Assembly: GCF_007745175.1 (NCBI RefSeq)
Contig: NZ_CP036271.1
Coordinates: 4,538,314-4,602,313, forward strand
From: Caulifigura coniformis
Lineage (GTDB): Bacteria > Planctomycetota > Planctomycetia > Planctomycetales > Planctomycetaceae
DNA length: 64,000 bases
Direction: 5' to 3'
Shown here: positions 19,496-29,488 of the stretch, in pieces
Layout: every line of letters starts with the position of its first letter
How positions within the stretch are numbered: the first letter of the stretch is position 1
The notes under the pieces: generated by a model
Seen by the model: only the letters and a program-made list of their open reading frames with translations
Told to the model about the DNA's origin: nothing
Databases searched by the model: none
Program-made: the position numbers and the translations under genes

Positions 19496-19976
19496 GAGGG
19501 ACTCCAGGACAACGTTCGGGACACGAAACTCGACAGATTTCCGATCGCCCCAACGATTGTGGCCGGCTCGGGAATCCGAGGAAACTTACGAAAGGAATGG
19601 GGACGCTATTGGACGGGAATTCGTGATCAGCGCGAAGTTTTCAGTGCGAAGTTTCGAATCTGCTCACAACTACTGTGCCCCGGGAAACCCGAGGGCTCTG
19701 AAGGGCCTATTTGCTGCGATTCGCAGCAGTCCGAAAAGGCCTTCCGGATTATGTAGCGTTTTCAGGCGTCGAAACACAACAAACCGGTTCAACACGTTGC
19801 GTTTTCTGGATTTGGAACGCGTCTCGTCCGGCTATTTGGGATGAATTGCACGTCGCGTGCCGAATCGGGTCTGATCGTCCACAACACAATGGTTGGGGAG
19901 GTCTCTCGATGCGGTTCACTGGCAGAGCCAGTGCCACCCGGCCGCGTTCCCCTACGGGTCGCGGCTCACGAGACGG
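19496..19976. other. Spacer upstream of the DUF1559 gene
   Basis: About 480 bases between pyc (stop at 19977) and the DUF1559 start. Only a short perfect palindrome (tgctgcg / cgcagca, 19712-19728) stands out. No gene is supported. Confidence 0.45.
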
Positions 19977-22900
19977 TTATTCGATCGTCAGGAGCAGGTC
20001 GCCGGCGTCGACGCGGCTTCCGGCTTTGACAAGCAGTTTCCCGACTTTGCCGTCGCGGCTGGCGTTGACCGTCGTCTGCATCTTCATCGCTTCAATCGTC
20101 AGCAGCTTCTGTCCCTTCTTGACCGCCTCGTCCGGCTCAACCACCACCGAAACGACCATGCCGGGCATGCTCGAGGCGATGTGGGTGGGGTCGGCCGCGT
20201 CGGCCTTCAGGTTTTTGACGACGGTCGACTCGAGCGTGGCGTCGGGGACGTTCACATCACGCGGCTGGCCGTTCAGTTCGAAGAAGACCGAGCGGGTTCC
20301 GTCCGGATGGGCGCTGCCGGTGGTGGTGAACTTCAGGAAGAGAGTCTTGCCGGGCTCGATATCGACGGCGAATTCTTCACCGGGCTGCATGCCGTAGAAG
20401 TAGACGGGCGTGGGGAGGCCGCTGGTATCGCTGAATTCCTGGCGGTGGGCGGCGAACTGCTCGAACACCTTGGGATAGAGGATGGCGGAAAGTTCGTCGC
20501 GCTTCGTCGCGGGGCGTTCGAGCAGCGGTTCGAGGCTCTTGCCGGCGGCGTCGAGGTCGGCGGGGGGAAGGGATTCGCCGGGACGACGTTCAAACGCAGG
20601 CCGGGAACCGAGAATCCGCTGCTTCACCTGCTCGGGGAAGCCGCCGGGGGGCTGGCCCATCGCGCCGGAGATGAGGTCGATGACCGATTCGGGATAGGCG
20701 ATGTCCTTCTTGCCGTTGAGGACATCGTCGCTGGTGAGTTCATTGGCGACCATGAAGAGGGCCATGTCGCCGACCGACTTCGACGTGGGCGTGACCTTCA
20801 CGATGTCGCCGAAGAGCTGGTTCACCTCGGCATAGACGCGGCAGACTTCCTGCCAGCGATCGGCCAGGCCGAGGGCGCGGGCCTGCTCGTAGAGGTTGGT
20901 GTACTGGCCGCCGGGCATTTCGTGGTTGTAGAGGTCGGCCGTGCCGGGGAGCGTTTCGCTTTCGAACGGCAGGTAGAACTGCCGGACGCAGCGCCAGTAT
21001 TCGGCGATCTCGTCGAGCCGGCGGGAATCGAGGCCGGTTTCACGGGGCTGGAAGCGGAGGGATTCGCAGAGGGTGTTGAGGTTCACCTGCGAGGTTCCGC
21101 CGGACATGGGGGCCATGGCGGCGTCGGCGATGTCGAGTCCGGCGTCGGCGGCGCGGAGGATCGACGCGGCCTGGATTCCGGCGGTGTCGTGGGTGTGGAA
21201 GTGGATGGGGACGCCGATTTCCTGCCGGAGAGCCTTGACCAGCGTGGCGGCCGCTTCCGGCTTGCACAGTCCGGCCATGTCCTTGATGGCGAGGATGTGG
21301 GCCCCCATCTTCTCGAGGTCTTTGGCGAGGTCGACGTAGTACTTGAGGGAGTACTTGGTGCGGTTGGGGTTGGTGATGTCGCCCGAATAGCAGATGGCCG
21401 CCTCGCAGATGCCACCGGCTTCGTTCACGGCCTCCATGGCGACCCGCATGTTGGGGACCCAGTTGAGGCAGTCGAAGACGCGGAAGACATCGACGCCATT
21501 TCCGTCGGCGTAGGCTTCCTTGACGAACTCGCGGACGACGTTGTCGGGATAGTTGGTGTAGCCGACGGCGTTCGAGGCACGGAGCAACATCTGGAACAGG
21601 ATGTTGGGGCACTTCTCGCGCATCTGGTCGAGACGCTCCCATGGGCATTCCTGCAGGAAGCGCATGGTGGTGTCGAAGGTCGCCCCGCCCCACATTTCGA
21701 GCGAGAAGAGCTGCGGCAGCAGAAAGGAATAGGCCTCGGCGATCTGCACGAGGTCGTAGGTGCGGAACCGCGTGGCATGCAGGGACTGGTGGGCATCGCG
21801 GAAGGTGGTGTCGGTGATGAGCAGCGGCTTCTGCTCTTTCACCCACCTGGCGAATCCCTGAGCGCCGAGCTTGCGGAAGCGATCCTTCGTGCCTTCCGGA
21901 CGGGTGGCGCGGGGATCGTACGGGGGAATGGGGGCGGGAGTGCGCCGGGTGGCGACGGGCCGGCCTTTCACCATCGGGTTGCCGTTGACGATGACGCCGC
22001 CGACATAGCTGAGGAGCTTCGTCGCGCGGTCTTTGCGTTTCGGGAACTCGAACAGGGAGGGGTTTTCGTCGATGAACCGGGTCGTGCATTCGCCGGTGAC
22101 GAAGGTGGAGTGCTGGAGGACGTTGATGAGGAAGGGGATGTTGGTTTTGACGCCGCGGATACGAAATTCCTGCAGGCAGCGATGCGTGCGGCGGATGGCG
22201 TCCTGGAAGCGGCGGCCGCGGGTCGTGACCTTCACGAGCAGCGAATCGTAATAGGGATGGACCCAGGCGCCGGAGAACGCAGACCCGGCATCGAGACGGA
22301 CGCCCATGCCGCCGGCGGAGCGGTAGTGGGAGATGCGGCCGTAATCGGGGACGAAATTGTTCGCGGGGTCTTCTGTGGTGACGCGGCACTGCACGGCGAA
22401 GCCGTTGGTGCGGATGTTGGACTGCGAGTCGATCCCGATCTCGGGGTCACCGAGCTTGTAGCCCTGGGCGACGAGAAGCTGGGCGCGGACGATGTCGAAG
22501 CCTGTGACTTCTTCCGTGACCGTGTGCTCGACCTGGATACGGGGATTGACCTCGATGAAGTAGAACTTGTTGGTGTCGGCATCGACGAGGAACTCGACGG
22601 TTCCGGCGGCGACATAACCGACCTGATTGCCGATTTTCACCGCGGCTTCGCAGAGGGCGTCGCGGACCGCTGGGTCGAGATTCGGCGCCGGGGCGATTTC
22701 GATGACCTTCTGGTGGCGGCGCTGGACGGAGCAGTCGCGTTCGTAGAGGTGGACGAGCGAGCCGTGCTGGTCTCCAAGGAGCTGCACTTCGATGTGCCTG
22801 GCCCGGGAGATGAATTTCTCGATGAAAATATCGGGAGAGTTGAAGGCGACGAGGGATTCGCGTCGCGCGGCTTCGTAGTTGTCGACGAAGTCGGCTTCGT

Positions 22901-23426
22901 TATGGACGACGCGCATTCCGCGGCCGCCGCCGCCGTGGGCGGCCTTCAGGATGATGGGGTATCCCTGCTTTTTCGCTTCGGCGAGGCCTTCCTTCGCGTC
23001 CTTGAGCGCCTTTGTTGAGCCACCGAGGACGGGAACTCCGGCCTGCATGGCGATGGTGCGGGCGGCGGTCTTGTCGCCCAGCTTGATCAGGTGTTCGACC
23101 TTCGGGCCGACAAACGTGATGCCGTTATCTTCGCAAGCCTTTGCGAGTTCAGGCTTTTCGGAAAGGAATCCGTAGCCGGGGTGGATGCCGTCGACGCCGT
23201 TTTCCTTGGCGACGGCGATGATGCCGTCGATATCCATGTAGCTCTTGATGGGCTCGCCGGGCTGTCCGACCTGGTAGGCCTCGTCCGCCTTGAAGCGATG
23301 GAGGGCAAAGCGGTCTTCGTGGGCGAAGATGGCGACGGTGCGGATGCCGAGTTCGGTGGCGCTCCGGAAAACGCGGATCGCAATTTCGCTGCGGTTACAG
23401 ACGAGCAGTTTTTTAATAGCTGGCAT
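19977..23426 (-). CDS. pyc: Pyruvate carboxylase
   Basis: Carboxylates pyruvate to oxaloacetate with ATP, bicarbonate and biotin; replenishes the TCA cycle. The 1149 residues match single-chain enzymes. The biotin carboxylase domain covers about 1-455 (KKLLVCNRSEIAIRV, the GGGGRGMRVV ATP-grasp loop, FIEVNPRIQVEH). The carboxyltransferase barrel follows at about 540-810, with TTFRDAHQSLHATR, the AIKDMAGL lysine expected to be carbamylated, and the metal ligands in HFHTHDTAG. The C-terminal biotinyl domain has IEAMKMQT, whose Lys takes the biotin. The BirA ligase that could load it is encoded at 48.3 kb. The gene stands alone. Confidence 0.98.
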   Translation of the reverse strand: MPAIKKLLVCNRSEIAIRVFRSATELGIRTVAIFAHEDRFALHRFKADEAYQVGQPGEPIKSYMDIDGIIAVAKENGVDGIHPGYGFLSEKPELAKACEDNGITFVGPKVEHLIKLGDKTAARTIAMQAGVPVLGGSTKALKDAKEGLAEAKKQGYPIILKAAHGGGGRGMRVVHNEADFVDNYEAARRESLVAFNSPDIFIEKFISRARHIEVQLLGDQHGSLVHLYERDCSVQRRHQKVIEIAPAPNLDPAVRDALCEAAVKIGNQVGYVAAGTVEFLVDADTNKFYFIEVNPRIQVEHTVTEEVTGFDIVRAQLLVAQGYKLGDPEIGIDSQSNIRTNGFAVQCRVTTEDPANNFVPDYGRISHYRSAGGMGVRLDAGSAFSGAWVHPYYDSLLVKVTTRGRRFQDAIRRTHRCLQEFRIRGVKTNIPFLINVLQHSTFVTGECTTRFIDENPSLFEFPKRKDRATKLLSYVGGVIVNGNPMVKGRPVATRRTPAPIPPYDPRATRPEGTKDRFRKLGAQGFARWVKEQKPLLITDTTFRDAHQSLHATRFRTYDLVQIAEAYSFLLPQLFSLEMWGGATFDTTMRFLQECPWERLDQMREKCPNILFQMLLRASNAVGYTNYPDNVVREFVKEAYADGNGVDVFRVFDCLNWVPNMRVAMEAVNEAGGICEAAICYSGDITNPNRTKYSLKYYVDLAKDLEKMGAHILAIKDMAGLCKPEAAATLVKALRQEIGVPIHFHTHDTAGIQAASILRAADAGLDIADAAMAPMSGGTSQVNLNTLCESLRFQPRETGLDSRRLDEIAEYWRCVRQFYLPFESETLPGTADLYNHEMPGGQYTNLYEQARALGLADRWQEVCRVYAEVNQLFGDIVKVTPTSKSVGDMALFMVANELTSDDVLNGKKDIAYPESVIDLISGAMGQPPGGFPEQVKQRILGSRPAFERRPGESLPPADLDAAGKSLEPLLERPATKRDELSAILYPKVFEQFAAHRQEFSDTSGLPTPVYFYGMQPGEEFAVDIEPGKTLFLKFTTTGSAHPDGTRSVFFELNGQPRDVNVPDATLESTVVKNLKADAADPTHIASSMPGMVVSVVVEPDEAVKKGQKLLTIEAMKMQTTVNASRDGKVGKLLVKAGSRVDAGDLLLTIE

Positions 23427-23795
23427 GGGGGCCAGTCTGATGTTCGGCGGGGGTTTTTCAAGGACGATCGTGCGGGGTTTGAAACGTGGGAAACGCGTTT
23501 GACGACGAAACCGTCAGGCTTGGCAGAAACGGCCAGTTCACTCCAGTCCGAACGGGGGTGGCGCGGGAGTGGATGAGGGGCGTGACGCGGGTGGCGTTCG
23601 GTCCGTGAGGCGCAGAACTTCTGACTGCGGCGGTCGTTCCGACAGAACTGCGGTGCGGCGCTGGTGACGGCTTTCGGATGTCGATTGTCGTTGAGTGGCT
23701 CTTTGACGCGCCATTCGGGTCTGGCGAGTCTATGATGGGCCCCCGATCCTCGATTGAAATCAAAGTCCCTGCCGAATCATTCCCACTGCTGATTC
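23427..23795. other. Divergent promoter region, pyc / mtaB
   Basis: A 370-base spacer between two divergent genes. No repeat, RNA or recognisable operator was seen. Confidence 0.45.
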
Positions 23796-25124
23796 ATGTC
23801 CCGCACCGTCCGACTGGTGACCCTCGGCTGCAAGGTCAACCAGTATGAAACCCAGCTCGTCAAGGAGGCCCTGGAAAAGCACGGCTTCCGTGAGGCGGCA
23901 GACGGGGAGAACGCCGACCTGTGCGTGGTGAACACGTGCACGGTGACGAACGAAGGGGATTCGAAGTCCCGGAAGATGATCCGGTCGCTGGCGCGGGAGA
24001 ATCCCGGAACGCGGACGCTGGTGATGGGTTGCTACGCGACGCGCGATCCCGAGGCGGTCAAGGAACTGCCGTCGGTGTTTGAAGTCGTCACGGACAAGCG
24101 CGAACTTCCGGACGTGCTGCTCCGCGAGGGCGTCCACAACATGCCGGCGGGGATCTCAACGTTCGACGGCCGGAAGCGGGCGTATGTGAAGGTGCAGGAC
24201 GGGTGCATCCTGAAGTGCAGCTACTGCATCATCCCCAAGGTGCGTCCGGGACTTCGCAGCCGGTCGGCGGACGACATCGAAGACGAGGTGCGGCGACTGA
24301 TCGACAATGGTCACAAGGAAATCGTGATCGCGGGGATTCATGTCGGGCATTACGGAGTCGAGACGACTCGCGGTCGCAGCGGGTTGCCTCCGTTCCGGCT
24401 ATGGCATCTGTTCCGACGACTCGACCGGATCCCGGGAGACTGGCGGATGCGGCTTTCGAGCGTCGAAGCGAACGAGCTGAACACCGATTTCATCAACGCC
24501 GCGGCGGATTGCGAGCACCTGTGCCCGCAGTTCCATCCCGCCCTGCAAAGCGGTTCGGACACGGTCCTGGAGCGAATGCGCCGCCGTTACCGCATGGGGC
24601 GGTTTCTGGACATGCTCGACCGTTTCCGCGACCGGATTCCGGAGGTGGCCTTCACGACGGACGTGATCGTTGGCTTCCCGGGGGAGACGGACGAGGAGTT
24701 CGAGCAGACGCTCGAGAGCTGCCGACGGGCCCAGTTCATGAAGATCCACGTTTTCCCGTTCAGCACGCGTCGCGACACGCCCGCGGCCACGATGCCGAAC
24801 CAGATTCCCGCAGAACTGAAACGGGAGCGATGCCATCGGCTGTCGGTTCTGGAACGCGAGCTGGCCGGGAACTACTATGCCAGATGGATTAACCGGCCGC
24901 TCGAGGTGCTCGTGGAGCGCGAATCGGAGTGGCGTCCCGGTTGGCTGCGAGGAACGGATCGGCGCTACATCCCGGTGGAGTTTCCTGGCCCCGCGGGGCT
25001 GATTGGAGACTTCGCGACGGTGAGAGGCGCCGTGGTCCATCCGGAGTTCCTGGAAGGGAGCCCGGGCGTGACAGGCGAGGCGATCCGCGACGAAGAACGA
25101 GCGGAGGCCGATTGCATTCGATGA
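23796..25124 (+). CDS. mtaB: tRNA t6A37 methylthiotransferase
   Basis: A radical-SAM enzyme that adds a methylthio group to N6-threonylcarbamoyladenosine-37 of tRNAs reading ANN codons. The 442 residues show the family's two iron-sulfur centres. The N-terminal domain Cys residues are in LGCKVNQYE, NTCTVT and MGCYATRDP. The radical-SAM motif is DGCILKCSYC (C-x3-C-x2-C), followed by IIPKVRPGLRSR. The LGCKVNQYET opening favours MtaB over MiaB or RimO. A C-terminal TRAM-like segment follows residue 375. A STAS-domain gene follows at a short distance. Confidence 0.93.
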   Translation: MSRTVRLVTLGCKVNQYETQLVKEALEKHGFREAADGENADLCVVNTCTVTNEGDSKSRKMIRSLARENPGTRTLVMGCYATRDPEAVKELPSVFEVVTDKRELPDVLLREGVHNMPAGISTFDGRKRAYVKVQDGCILKCSYCIIPKVRPGLRSRSADDIEDEVRRLIDNGHKEIVIAGIHVGHYGVETTRGRSGLPPFRLWHLFRRLDRIPGDWRMRLSSVEANELNTDFINAAADCEHLCPQFHPALQSGSDTVLERMRRRYRMGRFLDMLDRFRDRIPEVAFTTDVIVGFPGETDEEFEQTLESCRRAQFMKIHVFPFSTRRDTPAATMPNQIPAELKRERCHRLSVLERELAGNYYARWINRPLEVLVERESEWRPGWLRGTDRRYIPVEFPGPAGLIGDFATVRGAVVHPEFLEGSPGVTGEAIRDEERAEADCIR

Positions 25125-25202
25125 GAGGCCGCCGGCCGGGGCCGGCAAGGTTTCGGTGATCCGGGCGAGAACCGCCCCCTGTGTGCGATGGGAAACGGTG
25201 CG

Positions 25203-25559
25203 ATGGAGTCGCGGTTTTTCAAGATTGCAGTCGATGAAGACGTCGCCCGCGTCGACGTACTTCGCGATCGGCTCACTGAGGAAGACAACATCGAGGAATT
25301 CGGGCAGGAGCTGACGTCTCTTGTCGAGAAGCAGAAGGTGACCCGAATCGTCCTGAACATGGAACGCGTGAAGTACTTCACGAGTTCTGTGATCGGAAAG
25401 CTGATCATGCTGCACCGGCGCATGAGCCGGTCGGACGGACAGATGGTACTTGCGAACCTGCCGCCCGAGGCGGAAGAGATCCTTTCGACGAGCCAGCTGC
25501 TGACTTACTTCAATACGTCGGCGACGGACAACGGGGCGAACAGCGGCGTGCAGGCCTGA
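25203..25559 (+). CDS. STAS-domain protein (anti-anti-sigma-factor type)
   Basis: A 118-residue cytoplasmic STAS domain of the SpoIIAA/RsbV kind, which binds a partner-switching anti-sigma kinase. The core shows VARVDVLRDRLTEEDNIEEFGQEL, then VTRIVLNMERVKYFTSSVIGKLIML. The Ser-Ser in FTSSVIG falls at the position phosphorylated in the family. An alternative ATG lies 15 bases upstream. No kinase or phosphatase partner is adjacent, so its pathway is unknown. It lies 78 bases after mtaB and may share its transcript. Confidence 0.85.
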   Translation: MESRFFKIAVDEDVARVDVLRDRLTEEDNIEEFGQELTSLVEKQKVTRIVLNMERVKYFTSSVIGKLIMLHRRMSRSDGQMVLANLPPEAEEILSTSQLLTYFNTSATDNGANSGVQA

Positions 25560-25589
25560 GAGGCCGCGGTCAGAAGTGAGAGGGCGCTT

Positions 25590-25620
25590 GATCAGGGGGC
25601 TGATCTCCCCCGCTCGCCTG
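25590..25620. repeat. Dispersed GC-rich element, copy 2
   Basis: Reads gatcagggggctgatctc then cccgctcgcctg; a variant of the elements at 17248 and 35455. It sits just after the STAS gene. Confidence 0.6.
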
Positions 25621-25722
25621 TGCGATCGGGCTGCTGGCTTCTCAAGGGGCCTGCCTGCTGTTTCAATCACGTCGGGCGGAGGGGCTGCGGGATCTTGTCT
25701 TTCATGACAGGCAGGTTGCGTC

Positions 25723-27450
25723 TTGGGATCGGCTACGGGGTTCGATCGGAATCTTGCGCGGGGCCTCCCTGCAGGAGATCGGCCGGCATGTGGCGTGCCG
25801 GCGACGCGCTGGCGTGAGCGTCTCATTGCTGTCACGGTCCTGGCCGCGTGTTCGCTGGCGGTGGGGCTCGTCGTTCCGCCGACGGATGAGCTGCCGCACT
25901 GCGACGACTGGGACTACGTCGAGACGGCGAGGCACTTTCTCGCGACCGGACGGATGGTGCTCTCCGACTGGCCTGCCTTCACGCTCGTTGGCCACGTTCT
26001 CTGGGGTTCGCTTTTCGGAGCGATCCTGGGACCGTCGTACTTCGCGTTCCGCCTGTCGATGTTCGTGATGTCCTGGCTCGGCGCCATGGGAATCTACGAA
26101 TGGGGCCGCGATTCCGGGCGCAGCCAATGCCAGGCCATTTGGATTGCAGCGGTAGTTCTCCTGAACCCGCTGAACATGGTCTACCAGAACTCGTTCATGA
26201 GCGACGTGACTTCGGTCACGGCCTTCATCTGGCTGGCCGTGCTGCTGAATCGCCGGCCACAGCACCGGGCGCTGAGTTCCGTGGGGACCGGACTGCTGGC
26301 CGCGTTCGGTTACCTGGCCCGCCAGACCGCGGTGATCCCATTGATCGCCGATTGCCTGATCGAGGCGATGAAAGTGGTGAGGGGTCGGCGACTTGACCGC
26401 CGGCTCCTGATCACCCTCGCGACGTTCGCTCCGTTCGTGGTGGGATACTGGGGGTGGCTTTTCATTCGAGGAACACCGTATTCCACATCAGTCACGGCCC
26501 GGACGGCGCTTCCTGCGCCGGTGGAGCTTGTCGAGCGTCTCACGATACTCGCGCTGGCGACATCTCTGTACCTGGCACCTGTCTGGATTGGCGGCTGGTC
26601 ACAAATCCGTTTCCGTGTCGTCCGCAAGGGGTTGATCGCCTGGGGATCGCTGCTGGCGATCATGCTGGTCCTGAATCGCGGCCTGCCGGCTCCCTATGAA
26701 CGCCAGGAAGTCTTCGACCTGGGAATCGGCTTCAGCGATTCGATTGTCGAAATGCAGCACCTCGAAGGGCCAGCGGTCGAAGCATTCGGAACGCGGGTCT
26801 CCGTGTTTCGCGTGGGGACGACATTATTGGCGGTGCTCTCGCTGTTCGCGGCAGCGCAACTCGCGACTCAGCTTCGGGCCAGCGACCTGCTGCAGAGCCG
26901 CGGTTTCGTGCGATCCTCGCTTTCGCTGTCGATTCTGGTCGGACTTCTGTGCATCGTGCCGACGATGCATGGCCGATATGCCTGGCCAGTCTGCGTCGCC
27001 GTGCTGATGGCGTGGCAGTTCACAGTTGTTCCCACAGAACGATCTTCGTTCCCGGGAGTGGGGCTGCTGCTGACGGCGATCTACGCAATCGGCGGATTGC
27101 TGGGGCTGCAGGACAACAGCGTCTGCCAGAAGACGATCTGGCAGGCGATTCACCAACTGGAGGCGCAGGGAGTCGATCCGAACGAGATCAATGCGGGGCT
27201 CGAATATGGCGGGCTTCGCCGATTCACGCCGCACTACCGCGGGGAAGAACATCGCGGCCCATATCTCGCCCGCTTGAGCCCTCTGCATCGGGATGCGGAG
27301 ATCGTGGTTAACAGCCCGTTCAACATCTTTGCGCCGCGACGCCAATACTCCGTGACCTACGGGCCGCTTCCGGGAACGGACGTGATCGACGAACTCGAAT
27401 TCCGGTCGTGGTGGCGTACCGGGAAGATTTCCATCCTGGAGCGGCGATGA
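25723..27450 (+). CDS. Polytopic membrane protein, GT-C glycosyltransferase-like
   Basis: A protein of up to 575 residues with about ten to eleven membrane helices and a C-terminal soluble tail of about 100 residues. The first outer loop holds an acidic motif, PHCDDWDYVETARHFLATG, in the position where GT-C enzymes (ArnT/PMT type, lipid-linked sugar donors) keep their catalytic Asp residues. The following LARQTAVIPLIADCLIEA helix region also resembles family 39 enzymes. The sugar and acceptor are unknown. The start is uncertain: the frame opens with TTG at 25723, and a GTG at 25795 just before the first helix is an alternative. It converges with the DUF1080 gene, with only ten bases between stops. 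Confidence 0.7.
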   Translation: MGSATGFDRNLARGLPAGDRPACGVPATRWRERLIAVTVLAACSLAVGLVVPPTDELPHCDDWDYVETARHFLATGRMVLSDWPAFTLVGHVLWGSLFGAILGPSYFAFRLSMFVMSWLGAMGIYEWGRDSGRSQCQAIWIAAVVLLNPLNMVYQNSFMSDVTSVTAFIWLAVLLNRRPQHRALSSVGTGLLAAFGYLARQTAVIPLIADCLIEAMKVVRGRRLDRRLLITLATFAPFVVGYWGWLFIRGTPYSTSVTARTALPAPVELVERLTILALATSLYLAPVWIGGWSQIRFRVVRKGLIAWGSLLAIMLVLNRGLPAPYERQEVFDLGIGFSDSIVEMQHLEGPAVEAFGTRVSVFRVGTTLLAVLSLFAAAQLATQLRASDLLQSRGFVRSSLSLSILVGLLCIVPTMHGRYAWPVCVAVLMAWQFTVVPTERSSFPGVGLLLTAIYAIGGLLGLQDNSVCQKTIWQAIHQLEAQGVDPNEINAGLEYGGLRRFTPHYRGEEHRGPYLARLSPLHRDAEIVVNSPFNIFAPRRQYSVTYGPLPGTDVIDELEFRSWWRTGKISILERR

Positions 27451-27460
27451 GTTCGTTTCT

Positions 27461-28546
27461 TCAGAACTGGTTGCCAGATGCGTCGGATACAGCGACAGGA
27501 ACCGGGGGGGCCTTGATGGGCAGCGCGAGCCAGTCGATGTCGCGGGCGTCGGGTTTGGCCGTATCGATGATCCACAGGTTCCGGTAAACGACCGGGTTCT
27601 GATGGTCCTGCAGCTTGATCGGGAGCGGCTGGGGCCCTTCCGCGGTTCCGGCTCCGGTCTTGCTGGGAATCTTCCGCTGCGCGTGAATCGGAACGCCGTT
27701 GTGCCAGACACTGATCGTCATGGGCTCGATCTTCTTTCCGTCGGCATCGAACTTCGCCGCCTGGAAGTCGATGTCATAGGTCTGCCATTCGAGCGGTGGG
27801 AAGCACATGTTCACGGCCGGGCGGACCAGCTTGTAGAGGGCGCCGCACTCATTCTCGCCCCCTTCCAGTCCGAATGAATCGAGCACCTGCAGCTCGTAGC
27901 GCCCCTGCAGGTAGAAGCCACTGTTCCCTCTCGCCTGTCCGCGGGCGAGAGGCTTGTAGGGAAGGAGGAATTCGCCGTGGAGGCGGAAGTTATTCCAGGC
28001 ATCACTGGTTTCCGTACCGGCCATAAGCCAGCCGTTCTCGGTCATCCTGCCCTTCTTGAAGTGGTCGGTGCCGGCGCCATCGAAGAGAACGGTCGCTCCG
28101 GCCGGCGCTTTGGCTCCCATCGTCGGGCTTTCACGGTGAACCCGCTTCAATTCACCGAGCTTGTTTCCGAGGCTGTCGACGACGAGCGCTTCCTCGGGAG
28201 AGACGAGCAGCGAAGTCACATTCCCCTTGAGGGCGACCCCCTCCGCGGTCCGTTCGCCATCGAGGAGAATCCGCTGACCCCGGAGCCAGCCGTCGCCGGG
28301 CAGGCCGCCGAGATATTTCACGGCGGTGAACTTCCCGTTTCCGAGCGCGACGACCTGCACGCCGATGCGCTGCGAACCGCGGAGATCGCCCTGGAGCTGC
28401 TGCCATCCGAGATACTCGCCGGCGAAGGCGAAGTCTCCGTCGGCTTTGTCGGGCGAGGTGTATGTGGGGCCGTCTTTGGCGTTCTGCGCGTAGGCCGAAG
28501 CAGACAGGACCAGGAACGCGAGAGCGGAACGGAGAATGAGCGTCAT
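27461..28546 (-). CDS. Secreted DUF1080 (3-keto-disaccharide hydrolase type) protein
   Basis: A 361-residue exported protein. The signal peptide (MTLILRSALAFLVLSASAYA) is followed by a 130-residue N-terminal region and then a DUF1080 concanavalin-like jelly roll, about 150-345. Characteristic segments are FDGAGTDHFKKG, NGWLMAGTETSDAWNNFRLHGEFLLPY, GNSGFYLQGRYELQVLDSFG, PPLEWQTYDIDFQAAKFD, and the terminal VVYRNLWIID. DUF1080 proteins are expanded in planctomycetes; several hydrolyse 3-keto-glycosides or act in polysaccharide breakdown. No sugar-utilisation neighbours are seen, so the substrate is open. Confidence 0.88.
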   Translation of the reverse strand: MTLILRSALAFLVLSASAYAQNAKDGPTYTSPDKADGDFAFAGEYLGWQQLQGDLRGSQRIGVQVVALGNGKFTAVKYLGGLPGDGWLRGQRILLDGERTAEGVALKGNVTSLLVSPEEALVVDSLGNKLGELKRVHRESPTMGAKAPAGATVLFDGAGTDHFKKGRMTENGWLMAGTETSDAWNNFRLHGEFLLPYKPLARGQARGNSGFYLQGRYELQVLDSFGLEGGENECGALYKLVRPAVNMCFPPLEWQTYDIDFQAAKFDADGKKIEPMTISVWHNGVPIHAQRKIPSKTGAGTAEGPQPLPIKLQDHQNPVVYRNLWIIDTAKPDARDIDWLALPIKAPPVPVAVSDASGNQF

Positions 28547-28705
28547 GGTTCGAGCCGGCAGGTGAAGTCGACCGGACGGGCCAAAGTCGGCGCGTCCTGG
28601 AAAGAACCTACAGCCTGTTGAGGCGGGGGACGCGGGTCAAGCCGCCCTGGGAGCCGGAAAGACGGAGTCAACCGACTCCTGCAGCGGCCAGTTTCCCGGA
28701 GAGAT

Positions 28706-29395
28706 ATGATCGACAGGATCGGACCGCCTTCTCCGACCCGCCCCGACCGCGATTTTGCCCCCCTGCCCATGCGACGTTTCCCCTGGCCTGTCGTCGGCTT
28801 CACGCTCCTGTACCTGGCTCCCGCGATCGTGGTGGCGATCCGCACGGGGAACGGCGAGTTCCTGTTCTACATCGCCGTGATGGCGGTGCTGCTTTCGGTG
28901 ATGATCGTGGTTCATCGCCGCGTGCAGCTCAGCGGATGGGCGCTCTGGGGCCTGAGCGTGTGGGGGCTGCTGCATATGGCGGGAGGTCTGCTGCCTGTCC
29001 CCGAAAGCTGGCCGATCAACGGCACGAAGCGCGTGCTGTATAGCTGGTGGCTCATTCCCGAACGGCTCAAGTACGACCACGTGGTCCACGCGTTCGGATT
29101 CGGCGTGACCACGCTCGTGTGCTGGGAAGGCCTGCGCTCGATCATTGCCTCGTTCACGGGCCAGCGGGTTCGACCGTCGCTGGGAATGTTGACACTGGCC
29201 GCAGCGGCCGGGATGGGATTTGGCGCGCTCAACGAAGTGATCGAGTTTGTGGCGACCCTGCTCGTTCCGGAAACGAACGTCGGCGGGTACATCAACACGG
29301 GGTGGGATCTTGTTTCGAATCTGGCGGGCTGCGCGATCGCTGTCGTCGCGATCCGGTTGTTCGACAGGGGCGTTCCGGCGGAAAGCCCACATTGA
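28706..29395 (+). CDS. YjdF/DUF2238-like integral membrane protein
   Basis: A 229-residue protein with about six membrane helices. The diagnostic part is the second half: LKYDHVVHAFGFGVTTLVCWEG, FGALNEVIEFVATLLVP, then GYINTGWDLVSNLAGCAIAVVAI. The conserved His, Glu and Asp residues inside membrane segments suggest a metal or proton site, as in the YjdF/DUF2238 family, whose function is unknown. Translation may begin at 28769 (MRRFPWPVVGF), which would drop a charged 21-residue N-terminus. It lies just upstream of the flagellar genes, but nothing ties it to them. Confidence 0.75.
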   Translation: MIDRIGPPSPTRPDRDFAPLPMRRFPWPVVGFTLLYLAPAIVVAIRTGNGEFLFYIAVMAVLLSVMIVVHRRVQLSGWALWGLSVWGLLHMAGGLLPVPESWPINGTKRVLYSWWLIPERLKYDHVVHAFGFGVTTLVCWEGLRSIIASFTGQRVRPSLGMLTLAAAAGMGFGALNEVIEFVATLLVPETNVGGYINTGWDLVSNLAGCAIAVVAIRLFDRGVPAESPH

Positions 29396-29488
29396 CCGGC
29401 AAAAGCTGCCGCTCCTATAAACCCGCCACGCGGAGGGTTTTGGAACGCCGTCCGCATTTCCAACTGTGCTGACAGACTGGCAGCCACG

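Noticed and set aside
19893-23018. A 1041-codon open frame on the plus strand opposite pyc
   Set aside because: It is antisense to a textbook pyruvate carboxylase, has no domain, and arises from the GC-rich third positions of pyc codons. Similar long antisense frames lie opposite polX, glnII and the ABC permease.
25203-25559. Partner-switching operon around the STAS gene
   Set aside because: Neither flanking gene is a serine kinase, phosphatase or sigma factor, so no module can be claimed.
29441-29458. Possible sigma-54 promoter upstream of fliO (tggaacgccgtccgca)
   Set aside because: GG and GC spacing fits, but both halves deviate (GGAAC, CCGC); too weak to claim.
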